DNA of 64,000 nucleotides from Umbelopsis ramanniana AG (taxonomy: Eukaryota; Mucoromycota; Umbelopsidomycetes; Umbelopsidales; Umbelopsidaceae): assembly GCF_025399195.1 (NCBI RefSeq), contig NW_026252091.1, forward strand, positions 248,001-312,000, written 5' to 3'. Positions within the stretch are counted from its first letter, which is position 1. Every line of letters begins with the position of its first letter. Position numbers and translations under genes: made by a program. Of the stretch, positions 11,885 to 23,084 are shown piece after piece. Below the pieces are notes generated by a model. That model saw only the letters and a program-made list of their open reading frames with translations. It had not been told where the DNA came from and made no database searches.

Positions 11885-12140
11885 TGATTTTATACTTTTT
11901 TTTCTTCTGGATGATGAAGAAGATTCGGTTAGTCTCTTGTTGTAATAGAGAAGCATTACATGCACAGAGCTTGAAGTTGAAGTACTCACTTTTATAATTT
12001 TATACTTTTTTTTTCTTCTGCATGATGAAGAAGGTTCGGTTAGTCTCTTGTTGTAATAGAAAAGCATTATATGCACAGAGCTTGAAGTCGAAATACTCAC
12101 TTTATAATTATATATTTTTTTTTTCTGGCGATATGAGAAA
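11885..12140. repeat. Tandem duplication of a ~112-bp unit, with a partial third copy
   Basis: A unit holding a TTATAC plus T-tract, CTTCTG, GATGATGAAGAAG, TTCGGTTAGTCTCTTG, TTGTAATAGA, AAGCATTA and GCACAGAGCTTGAAGT begins near 11888 and again near 12000. The two copies differ by about ten substitutions. A third, truncated start (AATTATATA plus T-tract and CTGGCGATATGAG) follows at about 12105. The duplication lies between the plus-strand remnant and the minus-strand orphan gene. Confidence 0.85.
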
Positions 12141-12345
12141 AAAGAGTGGTTAGTAGGTGACCATTTGTTATATCAACCACGCTAAGTTTCACCTACTTTA
12201 CAACGCTGTCTTGTTGGGGCCAAGCAACAAGCTACTAAGAGCTTCGCGGGAGCGACCCTAATATTAGAGAGTAGATATACAATGGTGAGTCAAATTTGCA
12301 GGATCAAATGGTGTGAAAGGTTGCTATTACTTACAGCGCCCCCGC

Positions 12346-13461
12346 TTAGCCGGTAGGATCATTGATCCCACCGGCTTCAACCTCCACACCGTCGCTATAA
12401 AAATCCTACAATTGGTTGAGGGCAAAGTTAATTGGAATTCAGACAGTGTATGCGTTGTTAAAATGGTAGGTAGATTACTTACGGCCAAGAAGCGATCAAA
12501 TTCTTCTTCGCCGATTTGTTCTAGCGACGGCTGGAGGTTCTCCTCCTCCCTCTCAGCGAATGCTGCAGTCAGCTGAGAGCAGACATCGTCCAAGTCCTGG
12601 AACCAGCCAGAACCCTGGACCATCCGGTCGATCTAATGATAGAAGAGCACGTTAACAAAAATATATTCTCCCGTCCCTTTGCTTACACTATGAAAAGCTA
12701 CTTACGTCTTCAACATCTTCCAGAGGCGCGACAGGAACGTTCACTGGGCTGAGCTGATTCTCATTACCCAGTGGGGTCCCATCGCGCGATGCCTTGGGAG
12801 GAGTTTCGTCCCGCGATGGTGGACTCGCGGGACGTCGGTACTGATAAACAGCAGCCATAGCGGCTGCTGTTGCCACCGAGACGAAAGGAGCGGAAGGGGT
12901 GGTTGCCAAAGTGGCAGAGCCAGTGGCGGAAGGAACGGAAGGGGTTGCCAAAGTGGCAGAAAGAGAGGCGGAAGGAGCGGGAGGGGCTACCAATACGGCA
13001 GAGGGCCGAACAAAAGGAGCAGAAGGGGTATCGGCTTCCGCCAAAGGCAGAAAACAAGAAGAGCGAGCTGGGGAAGGTGGGTAGACATCCATCCCAACGG
13101 GAAGGACACACCGGTCCACAGAGGCTTCCTCAAGCCGCAGAACTCGAGAAGAGCAAGCGGGGGAAGGCGGGCAAATCTCCATTTCCTCCAGGAGGCAACT
13201 TTTTTCACTTGGGCCAAGTGAACATCCCACCGCCTCAAGCTCAAAAGGCTCATCGATGTCCATAAGATCATCGAGTGGTGGGATGTCCACTGCCATCGGT
13301 TTCGGCCGCCAACGGATTGGCCGGGGAGGAGGACGGGGGTGGGGAGGTCGGAAAACCGTGTATGGTTTCCTGCTTTGTGAAAGGTATCGCTTTAGCGCGA
13401 TAACATACGCTCGTTTTGTTTTCATAGTAACTGCTGAAAAAAGCTTAAGCTCAAAAGACAA
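12346..13461 (-). CDS. Orphan Ala/Pro/Ser-rich protein, three exons
   Basis: Exons 13461..12706, 12632..12483 and 12405..12346 splice in phase 0 with good GTAAGT donors and TAG acceptors to 321 residues. The N-terminus is basic (KTKRAYVIALKRYLSQSRK) and Pro/Arg-rich. A stretch of acidic and CPPSPA-type motifs follows, then an imperfect repeat of SAPF, PSAPSAT and ATLATPS units (residues about 140-205). The end is acidic (FAEREEENLQPSLEQIGEEE, then a short DGVEVEAGG tail). No domain recognised. The coding DNA is clearly richer in GC than the flanks. Three consistent splice joins favour a real gene. A second in-frame Met at residue 12 could be the true start. Confidence 0.55.
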
Positions 13462-13478
13462 AGATCCAAAATCAAAGA

Positions 13479-14011
13479 ATGTTTTTCAGGCTTTTGAATA
13501 CAGCGAATATTCACTTGGAAAAATTATGCAAACATAGCATCCTTATCGTTCGGCATGAAAGGCATATATTAGCACGTTACAGACTTTTAAACAGCGGTAT
13601 GATTATGACTTCATCTAATGAAGAACTTGTTGATGAATTCGCTCCATCGGTTTCGCAGCCAAAAGAAATGATATCATCTGAAGCGTTAAATTCATGCTGC
13701 CGTTCAGGTGAGCCTAAAGAAGTGACAGGCAACAACAAAATTTCCAATTTATGTACGAACACAGACAACGTCTTTTTCTCGAATGGTGGAGGGGACAACT
13801 GCCCTTGATGATCACCCACTTGGTAGCTTATGTTGTAAATGCTGGTGTCATCAGCAAAGGATTATTGAGGTTGATTACAACCAGAAGCGATACCATTCAA
13901 TTCACTCGAGTGCTTCGGAACATATGGCAGTACCCCTTTGCCGAACCGAGTTACTGGAGACATGTAGTGCTTATACCTCGGCATATTACGGAAATGCAAG
14001 TCGTTGATTGA
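13479..14011 (+). pseudogene. Frame-shifting plus-strand open frames, possible gene remnant
   Basis: Overlapping open frames at 13479-13808, 13751-14011 and 13783-14007 change frame within one stretch. The middle contains a Cys/His-rich segment (LGSLCCKCWCHQQ). No start with good context and no clear introns are seen. It may be a decayed gene or chance. I do not recognise a family. Confidence 0.2.
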
Positions 14012-16100
14012 TTTTGGGATAACGTAGGCATACATTCAATTGCCGTTACGAAATCACAGAGAGAGAAGAGTTGCTTGCTGTGAGGTATTGAAGATTGAAA
14101 AACAAATAGTTCGTATCATATAGAATTATCATCAGTTTCATAGAAGTGACCAAGTTCGCTTGCACATCTGTTGTGGAGAAATATGTTAAAACCGCTGTCT
14201 ATTTTCACTCTGTGAAAGCATTACAATGTTTGATTTCCTGAGAATGGCAATACATGGAGACCATTTATGACGCCTTCCCCACAGCTTAGCGTATTCATCG
14301 ATCATGGATTGAAGCGAGCTCATACTTTACTGCGTCTTTGAAAGTCGCATTTCGAAGTACGAGTGATAAGTAACAATTCACTTGCTCACTCCACCAGTAC
14401 ATTATGCTTTTGTTTGCGTCGTAAAGTGGTTGGTGGCGTCAATGTTTTTGACTTGAACGCCAATACCTCATTGGCCTTGAAACATCGAAATAAAGCGGCG
14501 CCCTGAATTTAGCATTCTTAATTGGATGCCTTGTATAACCGGTTGAACGTCTTTGAAATGAATTATCAATGGCATGAAAGCGAAGAAACTGGGACTAAAA
14601 TTGAAACCGACAGGTTTTTTATCCTGATTTCCTGATTTTTTTCTGCTATTTTCAATTTTGGCTAAATGGACGACAACTTAGTTCAGCGGTTGTATACTGC
14701 CATTGCGATTGTGTTCCAAATCACACTTGCCGAACGTATCCAGAGTTAAGATAGCCGTACGAAATATGCTAGCTTGGAGCACCTATAAGAACAACTTGTG
14801 TTACTGGTCACTGGATTCATGCCGCGGCACTTTCTGCTCTGACGTACCTTTAAGATGTCCAGCCGAGGAGGGCCCTGGATATTTTCGCCCCTGAGAGGAC
14901 CTTGAGACTGGACTGGGGTCCTGGAACTTGGTGGGGCATGTAGAAATGAGTGCATTAATCTGGAGGGGATGCTTATATGAAGAATTAACGTGATCTTCAG
15001 TTTACGCTGGTGTCCTTTGACAAACCAAGAGTGGCGTAAGCACACCCGTTTATCGCTCATTGCATCCACCGCACGGATCCATGGCACCTACTCTGTTGTC
15101 CCAAGCGAAACATGTTGATGACGATCATTTTGCGTTTCTTTGAACACATGAAATCTAATAAACTGCTGATCCGAAAACAAAATTTTGTCAACTGATGTGA
15201 AAATAAATGTAAAATGTACATCGAATACGCATAACAGAGTCATATCCACATAGTTGGACGGATGTACACATCGAATGTCCTGGGCCAACACGAGAGCAAA
15301 GTTGTAATTTGCGTGCACGCTTGAGGTTTTTGCTAATTTGCTGTAACAGAGAAGCCAAACTGCGTTCAAACAGAACGGTGCGACTACAGTTGCAAAAATC
15401 GGATTCTAAAAAAGCTTCCTACATCACTCACTGGTGGTTGCTAGGGCTCGCAAAACCATTATTGTAAAAATTTAGTCAAAATGACGAGACAACTTTTGAT
15501 TAACCAGGTCAGTTGTCACAAACGAATATAGACTTCAAGCAAGTCATCATTGTGGAAGTGCAGGAAATAGGGGAAAAGGATGGTAGCACTACCATTACCT
15601 TAAATGCCCGCGGCCTTGTATATTGTAAATGCCTATTTCTTTACGGTTACCGCAAACACATAGGCTCTCAATTATTGCTATAAAAAGCGGTAGAACGTTA
15701 GGTTCTACCAAGAATGTATGCTTTGCGTCCATTTTTTCAATTAACAGAAGCGTTCCGGCGTCGCTTTAATAGCTGATTGATAGGCTAATTACATAGACCC
15801 ATAAATAACCAACGGCTAAACGGAGAGCATGATCATGACTGATTATCAGCAATCGCAAACTAAAGCGTCAATAGAACGACATATCTGGAGATGTTCTCAC
15901 AAGTTGCAAGCGGCTCACGATTAGTCTCCTATATGAACAACTAAGGATGGGGTAATATCGAGGTCTCACATTATCCACTCCTCCCGAAAGGAGATCAGCA
16001 CTGCCAAGAAGGGCGGTACACGTGACTGAGTCTAAAGCATGCTTTGAGAAAAAGGGCTATTGAGAGAACACGGATCCTTCTCCTCATTCTTTCCTCCAGC
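14012..16100. other. Long intergenic stretch, no gene supported
   Basis: About 2 kb with frequent stops in all frames. Open frames at 14703-14894 (+), 14746-15087 (-) and 15088-15369 (-) have no recognisable features. The one at 14746-15087 crosses a locally GC-rich patch (about 14860-14940) ending in a possible donor, so it could be a relic exon. The final 400 nt should include the promoter of the lipid phosphatase gene. Confidence 0.45.
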
Positions 16101-17447
16101 ATGCCATTCAGTAGGTTGAGTAATCCACGGAGTAGACGACTATTCATATCCTATCTCAAGGATTGGTAAGCATTTCTTGTATGTCGATCTTCTCTCGAGC
16201 TTGCTACTAACGGAGGTCTTTTCAGGGTGCTTGTCGTCGTTATGACTGCGATATTTTTTGCTATTGACCAACTACCTCCGTATCGACGAGAATTCTCACT
16301 TGAAGATAAAACTATCATGTTCCCATATGCTGTGCACGAGCATGTGCCAGTTTGGTTACTCTTAGTAAGATAGTCCCCAAACTGGACGTTTCGATCAGGA
16401 ATACGACTCTAACCCGGACTTTTGTGTATTGTATCGCAGGTGCTATGCTTTATCGTCCCTTTTGTCACCATCTCATTATACTCTCTGCTTGTGCGCAAAA
16501 GTGTTCGGGACTTCCATAATGGCATTTTAGGTAGGCTGAATGAATGGACTGAGCCATCAAATGAAGTGTCATCTCCAAATTTTTAATATATCGATCGCTC
16601 CCGACACCGCTGAAATTAGGATTATGCCTTGGACTTTCGATGACGATCATGATGACAGATATCGTAAAGATAACAGTTGGACGCCCACGGCCAGATATGT
16701 TAGACCGCTGTCAGCCAGCCGCCGGAAGTGTTGATCCTCCTTTGGGATTGAGCAATTATACCATATGCACCACCGATCTCAACGGCTATTTAATGAGAGA
16801 CGGTTTCAAAAGCTTCCCCAGCGGACACTCATCCTGTATGTATGAAGACGTTGAAATGGAAGGCGAGATATTGAAAAGAAATGAAGTATTTATCTTCAAT
16901 GTCTTTCATTTGTAGTTTCATTTGCTGGTCTGGGATTCTTAAGTCTTTATTTGGCGGGTAAGATGCGGTTGTTTGACCAGCGTGGCCATACATACAAGGG
17001 CTTCATATTTGCTGCTCCGGTACGTTTTCAATTTGAGCAATTACTCATTGACTATACAAAGATTGATCTGTTTATTTTTTCTTATAGTGGACTGGTGCTT
17101 TGTTGGTTGCTATCTCTCGTACAGTGGACTATCGTCACCATTGGCAAGATGTGACAGTTGGCGCTATTCTGGGCACTGGATTGGCTTTCTTTGCCTACCG
17201 ACAGTATTACCCACCTCTTTGGAGCGACATTTGTGACGAACCTTTCGCTCCTCGTATCGATCTGGACTTTGCACCACCTAGGCATGACTTTTCCAATGGT
17301 GCTGTATATGCCACCATGCCTGACGATAGCAACAACGACCTGCTTAACGAAGGTTCACCTAGTCATTTCAGCTTAGGACAGGGGTCAGGTTCAAATCAAC
17401 ACAAGCATGGCGTACGAGCAACCACGAACGAAGCTTCTCTTGTATAA
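16101..17447 (+). CDS. PAP2-type lipid phosphate phosphatase (LPP/DPP1 family)
   Basis: Six exons (16101-16165, 16226-16364, 16440-16530, 16620-16835, 16916-17019, 17088-17447) give 324 residues. All three PAP2 signature motifs are present: KITVGRPRP (C1), PSGHSS (C2, split by an intron after the second Ser's first base) and SRTVDYRHHWQDV (C3), supplying the catalytic Arg and His residues. About six membrane segments surround them, starting with VLVVVMTAIFFAI near residue 22. The enzyme should dephosphorylate phosphatidate, lysophosphatidate or diacylglycerol pyrophosphate on the lumenal side of ER, vacuole or Golgi membranes. The C-terminal 70 residues are polar and probably cytosolic. It ends 384 nt from the convergent transcription-factor gene. 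Confidence 0.95.
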
Positions 17448-17831
17448 AGTCTATCCTGTGATGTTTCCTCTCTTTATCTTTTGCACTGTGCCTTTTGTGT
17501 ATCATATCGTAAAAATGTCTATAAGATGTTATCGTTGGGTCTGTTGAATGAAATGAATTGTATGTTTTATTTGCACTGTGACAAGGGGGTACTCGAATGT
17601 GACATCTCGTGAGATAAGAGACTGTTCTGAAAAATGTGGAGGGTATTGAAAGAAAACAAGAAAAGGGATAATAATATATATGAGATGAACTGGCTGGCTA
17701 AACAAGGTAAATAAGAAAACTAAACGTACAAGGACAAAGGAAAATATGTAACACGAAACGAATTAAATGAGCAGGAGAAATGGGAGAACGATTTGCAGAA
17801 ACTATAGTAACATCACCATTAATTGACCTAT

Positions 17832-20297
17832 TCATACCATTGGGTTCTCATCAATGAACATGAGCTTGTCCGACGTTTTGGGACTGAAATATCTGAACCG
17901 TGGTTGACCTTTGACATAAGTGGATGACCATCCAACTTGGTTCACAAAGCCACGAGTTTCCACCACTCGCTGTGATTTGGCTTCTGATTTGGTGTACATT
18001 GGAGAAGAAACGGCAGGAGAAGGTGGAGGACCAAAGCTGTTTTGAAATTGAACAGCGATGTTACTGGTGGATTTGGTATGGGATGATTTGTGCATTTTGT
18101 TCGGTGGATGAGATGTAGAAGGTGGTGAGGATGTGGAAGGTGAAATGGTAAATGATACAGTATCGTAATCTGTTTCTTGCTTATACAATGTTTTTTTCTT
18201 GATGGCTGCCGTTACTTCTTTTGGCTCAGGTCGCTGCTTATGCTGAGAAAAATTAATGGGCTGGGGAACCGTCAGGTTGTGCTTCTTAATTTCTTCTTCT
18301 ATCCATTCCTTTAATTGACTGAAATTCAAGTTCGCTCCAAACCGATCTTCTCGAGTGTTTCTTATGATTTGAAGAGCCAATGGCAATGCACCTTGAATAT
18401 CCGAAAATTCTATTCCCTCCATGATCAGTTGCTGAGCCTTGGTTGAGCAATTACTGTGTATCGTCAAAGCCATTGAAATGATTTCAGATGAACGCCATAA
18501 CTCATCTCGATCAAACGAGCATGCTCCACCGGGAAGTTCGAGGGTCGTCTTCAACATTTTGAGTTGCTGGATAGCAGAGTATAAGCAGCGGTTCAAAGAG
18601 ATGAGAGAATTATCTGACATCTGTTCGATGTTACTGGCATCTGGTAAAAAGAGCTTGTGTAATATGATGTGGGTAGCACATAATTCAATTTGTATCCTTA
18701 AACAGCCAATGAAGGCGGACGGGGTTGTAAATTGGTATCCAGTGTCTAGTCGGTAGCGATCAGGTAAATTTGTGCGTAGCTCTTGTAAGGTGAGTTCAAA
18801 GCTGTCTAATTGCTCTGTGGTGAGAGCATCGTCGTCTGAGCTTTCATATAGACTGTAAATGATATCTGCTTGCAGTCTCCATATCTGCAAACCATGTCGA
18901 TACATCGGAATAGCATGCGCGGCCTCGTTCTTGTCTTGAGGGAACGGCTGAGGTAAATCGACTTCTCCTCTAAATCGGGTCTGTGGGGTGTTCTTGGAAA
19001 AGCCACCTCCTGAGTAAACAGCAAAATCGGTGACCCAGGCAAACCACCAGAGCCGAGTGTCAAGTTCCTTTTCATACGCTGCATTGTCGTTGTAGTCTAT
19101 TGTTGCATGTTGTGATAGCATTCTTGGTGACACATCCAACTCATGCAGTGCTCTAGTCGCCATCCCAGAATAGACAGTGGCTTTCTTGTCTTCAGCTCGA
19201 AAAGCCATTAACAGCATGCCGATGACAGAGTATCGATCCGAATGATCAAAGTTTTGTTCCAAAGCTTGCTTTGCCTTTTCAAAGAAGTAGCTCTCCATGT
19301 CTTTGATATGGTTATGTGACAGAGGAATTTCAGCGCTGGCTGCACACGGATGGTGAATCATCATATGCTTGACGGTAAATGCACAAATAGCGTTGACCAA
19401 AAAAGTATCGGTAGGTAGGGGTTCAGAATGATACCATTCTTCAAATTGCTGACGATTGAGGACCGGAGAATAGCGTATCCAACATACGAAAAAGGCATCG
19501 ACACAACCACTGACAATTTGTTGCTTTAAAGCAGTAGTTTGTTCAAGTCGTTGGTTGGCATACAATGCTCGGCCGAGTTTCTCAAAAAAGTTGACGGGCT
19601 GAGTAGAAAATTGTCGATTTTTACTAAGCACATTGCTCTTATCGCTCGTTGTGCTGCTAAACGACATTCGATTGTGGGAAGTGGGAGACTTGGGAGTTAT
19701 ACCAATCTGACTAAACGTTTCGATCAACGAACGTAAGCCACTAGCGCTCGAAACATTGGTTTCCATGCTAATACCAGATTCTCCATAGGAGATATGGAAA
19801 CTTGAAAGAGCTTCATTCAATATGACTTCGGTTGCTGCAGGGGTTGGAGAGTTGGCAGAAGCATAACTCTCTGGTGGTGAAGCAGGCATCAACGTATTAA
19901 CGTCAAAGCCTGAATATTCGGACGTTGCCGCTGAATACTCTGTTGGAGTTGTAGGATGTCCGTTGTTTTCATAGGCATTGGTAAGAGGCGTTTGTGGTGG
20001 ACTCATGGCGATAGGGTGAGTATGAATGTCGCCAAGAAAATTGAACGCTGACGAAAACAGCGGGATTGTGTCCATGGTCATGCTGTGTTCTTGAGGAATG
20101 TAACAAAAACCGTACGATTTGTTCCACTGATCGAGATTAGGAATATCATTGGGTATCATGACGGGTGCAGATGGAAGATCGGAGGGCTTGTGACGATTTG
20201 AAGCCTGCATCTGTGGTTGACTTAAAGGGACGTATTGGTTTTCTCTGTAGCTTTTGGTGGGTTTCGGTTCTCTACTATCGTCCGTGGCAAATGCCAT
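17832..20297 (-). CDS. Fungal-specific transcription factor domain protein, no visible zinc cluster
   Basis: One uninterrupted frame of 821 residues. From about residue 260 to 520 it matches the fungal transcription factor middle homology region: CWIRYSPVLNRQQFEEWY, FEKAKQALEQ, VIGMLLMAFRAE, then LDTRLWWFAWVTDF. The first 230 residues are Ser/Pro/Thr-rich with activation-domain-like composition; the last 150 are polar and low-complexity. The family usually starts with a Zn2Cys6 DNA-binding cluster, but none is encoded here, and an in-frame TGA lies just before the start codon. It may bind DNA through a partner or act as a cofactor, or a 5' exon may be missed. The lack of introns is unusual among its neighbours. 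Confidence 0.85.
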   Translation of the reverse strand: MAFATDDSREPKPTKSYRENQYVPLSQPQMQASNRHKPSDLPSAPVMIPNDIPNLDQWNKSYGFCYIPQEHSMTMDTIPLFSSAFNFLGDIHTHPIAMSPPQTPLTNAYENNGHPTTPTEYSAATSEYSGFDVNTLMPASPPESYASANSPTPAATEVILNEALSSFHISYGESGISMETNVSSASGLRSLIETFSQIGITPKSPTSHNRMSFSSTTSDKSNVLSKNRQFSTQPVNFFEKLGRALYANQRLEQTTALKQQIVSGCVDAFFVCWIRYSPVLNRQQFEEWYHSEPLPTDTFLVNAICAFTVKHMMIHHPCAASAEIPLSHNHIKDMESYFFEKAKQALEQNFDHSDRYSVIGMLLMAFRAEDKKATVYSGMATRALHELDVSPRMLSQHATIDYNDNAAYEKELDTRLWWFAWVTDFAVYSGGGFSKNTPQTRFRGEVDLPQPFPQDKNEAAHAIPMYRHGLQIWRLQADIIYSLYESSDDDALTTEQLDSFELTLQELRTNLPDRYRLDTGYQFTTPSAFIGCLRIQIELCATHIILHKLFLPDASNIEQMSDNSLISLNRCLYSAIQQLKMLKTTLELPGGACSFDRDELWRSSEIISMALTIHSNCSTKAQQLIMEGIEFSDIQGALPLALQIIRNTREDRFGANLNFSQLKEWIEEEIKKHNLTVPQPINFSQHKQRPEPKEVTAAIKKKTLYKQETDYDTVSFTISPSTSSPPSTSHPPNKMHKSSHTKSTSNIAVQFQNSFGPPPSPAVSSPMYTKSEAKSQRVVETRGFVNQVGWSSTYVKGQPRFRYFSPKTSDKLMFIDENPMV

Positions 20298-21354
20298 AAT
20301 ATCTTCTCACGGATATATTTGGAGAAAGACTAGATGTTAGGTTGTCAAACTGACAAAGGGTACAACAGAGAAGATTATAATAAGAAAAGATAAGTAAAAT
20401 CCAGGAAGAACCGAACGTTGGTAAGACGATGGGAATTGAGAAGTAAGAAAAAAAAATAAAAAATAAAAAAAAAAAAGTGGGTTCCATGGCGTCTCACACC
20501 CACATACACACATATACACACACACACACTATCTTTGATTGCCCTTAAACTCCGCACTACTACTTGCTCTTTATCAGTCAACGTAGCGAAGTCGATATGC
20601 CAAGACATTAACCTATTAGCATGCGATATAGAGTGCCGCCATCCACATTTGGAGATTCTCATTCAATATCGCTTCACACTGATGTAGAAAACGCCTCCAC
20701 AGCCTGGACGCTCCTCCTCCCCGCCCTTTCAATATTGCCACATGATGACAGATAAGAGCCATGTTATACCTTTTTTTTTTTTTCAGCCGTTAGACCAACG
20801 GTCCACTATTGGTTATCGAAAAGCCGCAGTCGTTCAGATTCACCTTGCTACACTCTTTTTGTAAGTTAACAGCAGAAGCAGCGGTCCATATCACGTTTCC
20901 ATGTGACCAATTACACAAGTGCCTGCTTGCAGGTCTTCCATTCTCAAAGACATAACCGTTGTTAGGAATTTCTTACAAAGGGAAAAGTATGATTGAAAAA
21001 CCAGGGCTTCCCTTACATTATGAAAAAAATATTCCATGGCATGCATTTGTGTGGTATACCAGGTGGTGTGATCTGATTGCCACTTTAATGTGTCACATAA
21101 CCTCATACAAATGCTAATACGTTAACTATGACCGGTAGACTGTCCGCTTGGCCGACCCGCTACCACCGGTCTGCTAGCCTTGCTCATGGTTATCTAAAAC
21201 CAGGATAGGAGCGATATTAGTGTGAGATCTAAGAGACTTTACTCTTTTTATTTATTTTATGGACTCTGTTGTGTAACGAGACGGATAAATTACCTAACGG
21301 ATCTACTTCACTGGAAAGGGTGGAGAAGATTTTCAATCCACAGTTAGTTCAACC
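20298..21354. other. Promoter region of the transcription factor gene, with simple repeats
   Basis: Holds A-rich tracts at about 20448-20476, a CA-rich microsatellite (about 20500-20529) and a T-tract at 20770-20784. A 7-bp inverted repeat, GACCGGT (21130-21136) with ACCGGTC (21165-21171), could form a small hairpin. No gene seen. Confidence 0.55.
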
Positions 21355-22110
21355 TTGTCGTATATTGATCTATTAACGTTTGAAAGACTTATCCCACCCC
21401 AAAACAGGAAGCCCCCGAGGTACCATTTTGAGGACGTTGTGAATGTGATCATATTGCAGGCAGCCAACCGACGGGTTTCTTGGCCTGATGATCCTGTGTG
21501 GCACATTTTTGAATATGCACTGGTCGACGTTTATAAATATCATTCGCCGCTAGTTGTCTCCATTTTCTACCCTATCGGCCCTTTCTTTCAACTAATTGCA
21601 TTGAAGACCTACACAAGATGGTAAAAATAGCATGTACTTTTAATCTGCTTTATATTTAAGCTTACTTTTCGCAGAGAAATTCAAACTTCGGAGTAATTGT
21701 TGGCCACATACATACGAAGTACCACTGAATGTACACATAGTAAATAATTCTTAATATACGAATACTTTGCTAAAGCCATCGCAATATTTCATTCCGTAGC
21801 TTGGCACTTAAAGTTCTCAAATGGTAGGTTAATGGCATTTTAACACGTCATGTCTATCCCATTTTTAATAAAGGACGTAAGCCAATGCCACGACACCGCT
21901 TACGTGATCCATCAAACATGTTGGACTACGCCAAGTGCGAGGATCCTCCTGTAAGTTTCAGGCACTTGAAAAAGCAAAATATCTGTCTGTGGAAAATCAT
22001 ACTCCGTCTGAAATCCGGCAATTAACCGCTTATTTTTCCAGCGAATGGTTGGCCATCTTTTGAGAACCTTCTAAACTTTCCCCAAATCGTTTTTCTTCAA
22101 GGGCATGCCC
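21355..22110 (+). CDS. Possible multi-exon gene, unrecognised (low confidence)
   Basis: An 89-codon frame at 21355-21624 (WPDDPVWHIFEYALVDVY, then a hydrophobic VVSIFYPIGPFFQLIAL) is followed by two short protein-like segments flanked by splice-like signals. One is at about 21890-21951 (RLRDPSNMLDYAKCEDPP before GTAAGT). The other is at about 22042-22119 (NGWPSFENLLNFPQIVFLQ before GTAAG, after a TTCCAG acceptor). I could not join them in one consistent phase, so this is either a gene with unseen exons or a remnant. Confidence 0.25.
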
Positions 22111-22409
22111 CTGATGTAAGTTTGGCAGCCTACTCAAAGAGAATTCATCATTGATGTTCTCTATATTTAAATCTACAATGAAAAATCATCATACTGCAAT
22201 AATGGTCGCACGCTTCGTAAGAATCTGCCTGGTAATAGAAAAATTGCTGTCAGTGGTGGAAAGTCCCAGAAGATTTGATTCGTAGCGATTGTTGACGCCA
22301 GCACGCGTCATTCATTCGGCTCCCCAATTATTTTCAAATTGCTTATAAGCGTCGGCCTGTCTGAATTGAATATCACCTTGTCTCCTTTTTACACCAATAC
22401 ATACACAAA

Positions 22410-23084
22410 ATGGTTGCTCTTACTATCCCCAGCGAATATGGTTATGTTGTTGCCACCGGTGTCGCATCCGCCTTCTTCATCACCTATCTTGGCTTTAAGG
22501 TACAGTCAACAGCTGTCGATTGAGCAAACTACTAATATGTCGGTGTGTGTACTTATTCTTCTTGTGTTTACCTTTAGGTTGGTGGCGCCCGCAAGGCTGC
22601 TCAGATCCCTTACCCTTACAGTAAGTAATTGATTTTATTCTATGGTATAGAACGACGCGAGCCATGGCTAACGGCTAGCTACTTTCTTATAGTGTACGCT
22701 GAGAAGTCTGAGGCCGAGAAGGACGCTAAGAAGAACGTCTTCAACTGCACCCAACGTGCTCACCAGGTACGTAAAAAAAAAGAAGTTGGTGGAGTCCAAC
22801 ATCTTGATCAGTAAAATCAATTGGCTGACATATTGCTATCTTACCCATTATAGAACACCCTCGAGGGCTATCCTATGTTCTTGACTTTGTTGTTCACCGG
22901 TGGTCTTGGTTTCCCCACCGTTTCTGCAGCTGCTGGCGCTGTTTACTTGGCTGGTAAATTCTTCTACGCTCAAGGTTACTCTACTGGCGAGCCCGCTAAG
23001 CGCATGCGTGGCTCCTTCGCCTACCTCGGTCTCTTGACCTTGCTTTACACTTCCTCCATGACCGCCTACAACCTTCTCAACTAG
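22410..23084 (+). CDS. Microsomal glutathione S-transferase 3-like (MAPEG family)
   Basis: Four exons (22410-22499, 22578-22620, 22693-22766, 22854-23084) give 145 residues, typical of MGST3. Family landmarks are the N-terminal IPSEYGYVVATG with the first membrane helix, VGGARKAAQIPYPYMYAEK, then FNCTQRAHQNTLEGYPMFL (the MAPEG core motif) and GYSTGEPAKRMRGSF. Four membrane helices are expected. MAPEG enzymes of this type act in ER or outer mitochondrial membranes as glutathione transferases or peroxidases that detoxify lipid peroxides. Codon choice is strongly biased to C-ending codons compared with neighbours, which suggests high expression. Its stop is 165 nt from the convergent small secreted protein gene. 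Confidence 0.95.

Noticed and set aside
21130-21171. Hairpin that might be a tRNA
   Set aside because: Only a 7-bp stem with no D, anticodon or T arm, and no GTTCRANNC box.
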